64,000 bases of DNA, from positions 91,266 to 155,265 of the forward strand of contig PBYL01000192.1 in assembly GCA_002729595.1 (NCBI GenBank). The letters run 5' to 3'. How positions within the stretch are numbered: the stretch's first letter is position 1; each line of letters begins with the position of its first letter. Both the position numbers and the translations under genes were made by a program. Below are positions 63,621 through 64,000 of this stretch, piece after piece. The DNA is from Thalassovita sp. (GTDB taxonomy: Bacteria > Bacteroidota > Bacteroidia > Cytophagales > Flammeovirgaceae). The notes beneath the pieces were generated by a model. The model saw nothing but the letters and a program-made list of their open reading frames with translations. It did not search any database and was not told where the DNA came from.

Positions 63621-64000
63621 GGGTGATAATTATTAGTAATTCAAAAATTGTTGGTAGTTTTTGAAGTGTACTTTGCCGGTTGGATGTTAATACACAATCA
63701 AATTGGAAGCCAAGAACCAGTATTCCAGAAGTATACTGTTGGCATCGAGAAGGTTTCTGCAGTTAACCTGATTTTACGCGTATTGTACTTATACAATGTG
63801 AGATTGTCTTAAGTGGTTGCTTGCCTTTTAGCAGGTTTCTCAAAGTAATTTGCTCCATTTAAAAAAATTCAACGAGTTTCAGCCTAATTAAAATTTTATT
63901 TGTGAGTAAATACACATGAGATACAGAGAGGTTCAATTGATATTGATTTATATTTAAATTTTGCAGCAATTAAAATTTATTAAGCGTATAGTCTTCTAAA
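63621..64000. other. Right-end intergenic sequence
   Basis: These 380 bp upstream of the DUF5686 gene contain no frame that looks like a gene and no clear repeat. The stretch may include the promoter of that gene and the start of a gene beyond the window. Confidence 0.4.

Noticed and set aside
1..64000. Search by eye for tRNA, rRNA and transposase genes
   Set aside because: No cloverleaf-like, rRNA-like or IS-like sequence was recognised; a dedicated tRNA or covariance-model scan could still find a small RNA I missed.

Overview
The window looks like AT-rich marine Bacteroidota, most likely order Cytophagales (Flammeovirgaceae-like). Grounds: LytS/LytTR signalling, a C-terminal type IX secretion sorting domain, DUF3078, DUF5686, DUF4199 and Cthe_2159 families, GH92 and GH78 glycosidases, and frequent TTG starts without clear Shine-Dalgarno sites. 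I found no rRNA, tRNA, transposase or CRISPR array. Genus and species cannot be fixed from the sequence alone.

The centre of interest is a replication and partition module at about 20.2-24.2 kb. An AT-rich stretch is followed by an iteron field (17-mer TAGTCATAAGTACACCC and variants). Its two dense blocks keep a 22-bp period, and the blocks are linked by sparser copies about 55 bp apart. Next come a 68-aa HTH protein, a 329-aa Rep-type initiator with its own terminator, a repeat-rich spacer, a ParA ATPase and a small RHH-like partner. A TOPRIM-DnaB primase-helicase fusion lies about 7 kb away. This marks the molecule as a secondary replicon (megaplasmid or chromid), although it also carries housekeeping-type genes such as phosphofructokinase, cysE-cysM and fabF.

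Left arm (0-20 kb): a cut AI-2E-family permease, a LytS/LytR two-component pair, a glucosaminidase, a DUF389 membrane protein, an acyltransferase convergent with phosphofructokinase, a DMT transporter, a DUF3078 protein, the primase-helicase, a membrane pentapeptide-repeat protein, a PAS histidine kinase, a GH92 mannosidase lipoprotein, a Tat-type phosphoesterase and a small lipoprotein.

Right arm (24-64 kb): a second PAS kinase; a minus-strand set of 2OG-Fe(II) oxygenase, AspA-like deacylase, PPK2 and threonine-synthase-like enzyme; a 1505-aa secreted GSDH/PKD/T9SS protein; an AntA-type antirepressor beside a DEDDh exonuclease; a LamG-OmpA protein; GH78 rhamnosidase; the cysE-cysM operon; LuxR-type/DUF4199/VOC genes; a Cthe_2159-type lipoprotein; a GNAT; a class D beta-lactamase; a DMT exporter divergent from a CGNR regulator; a Tat-type sugar isomerase; a TetR-FabF unit with two matching palindromic operators; an alginate-export-type porin; a Cache-HAMP-GAF sensor; AraC and ABM genes; a small secreted repeat protein; and a DUF5686 outer-membrane protein. 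Several strong intrinsic terminators separate these units. The content suggests a marine polysaccharide-degrading lifestyle, but no SusC/SusD pair is present.
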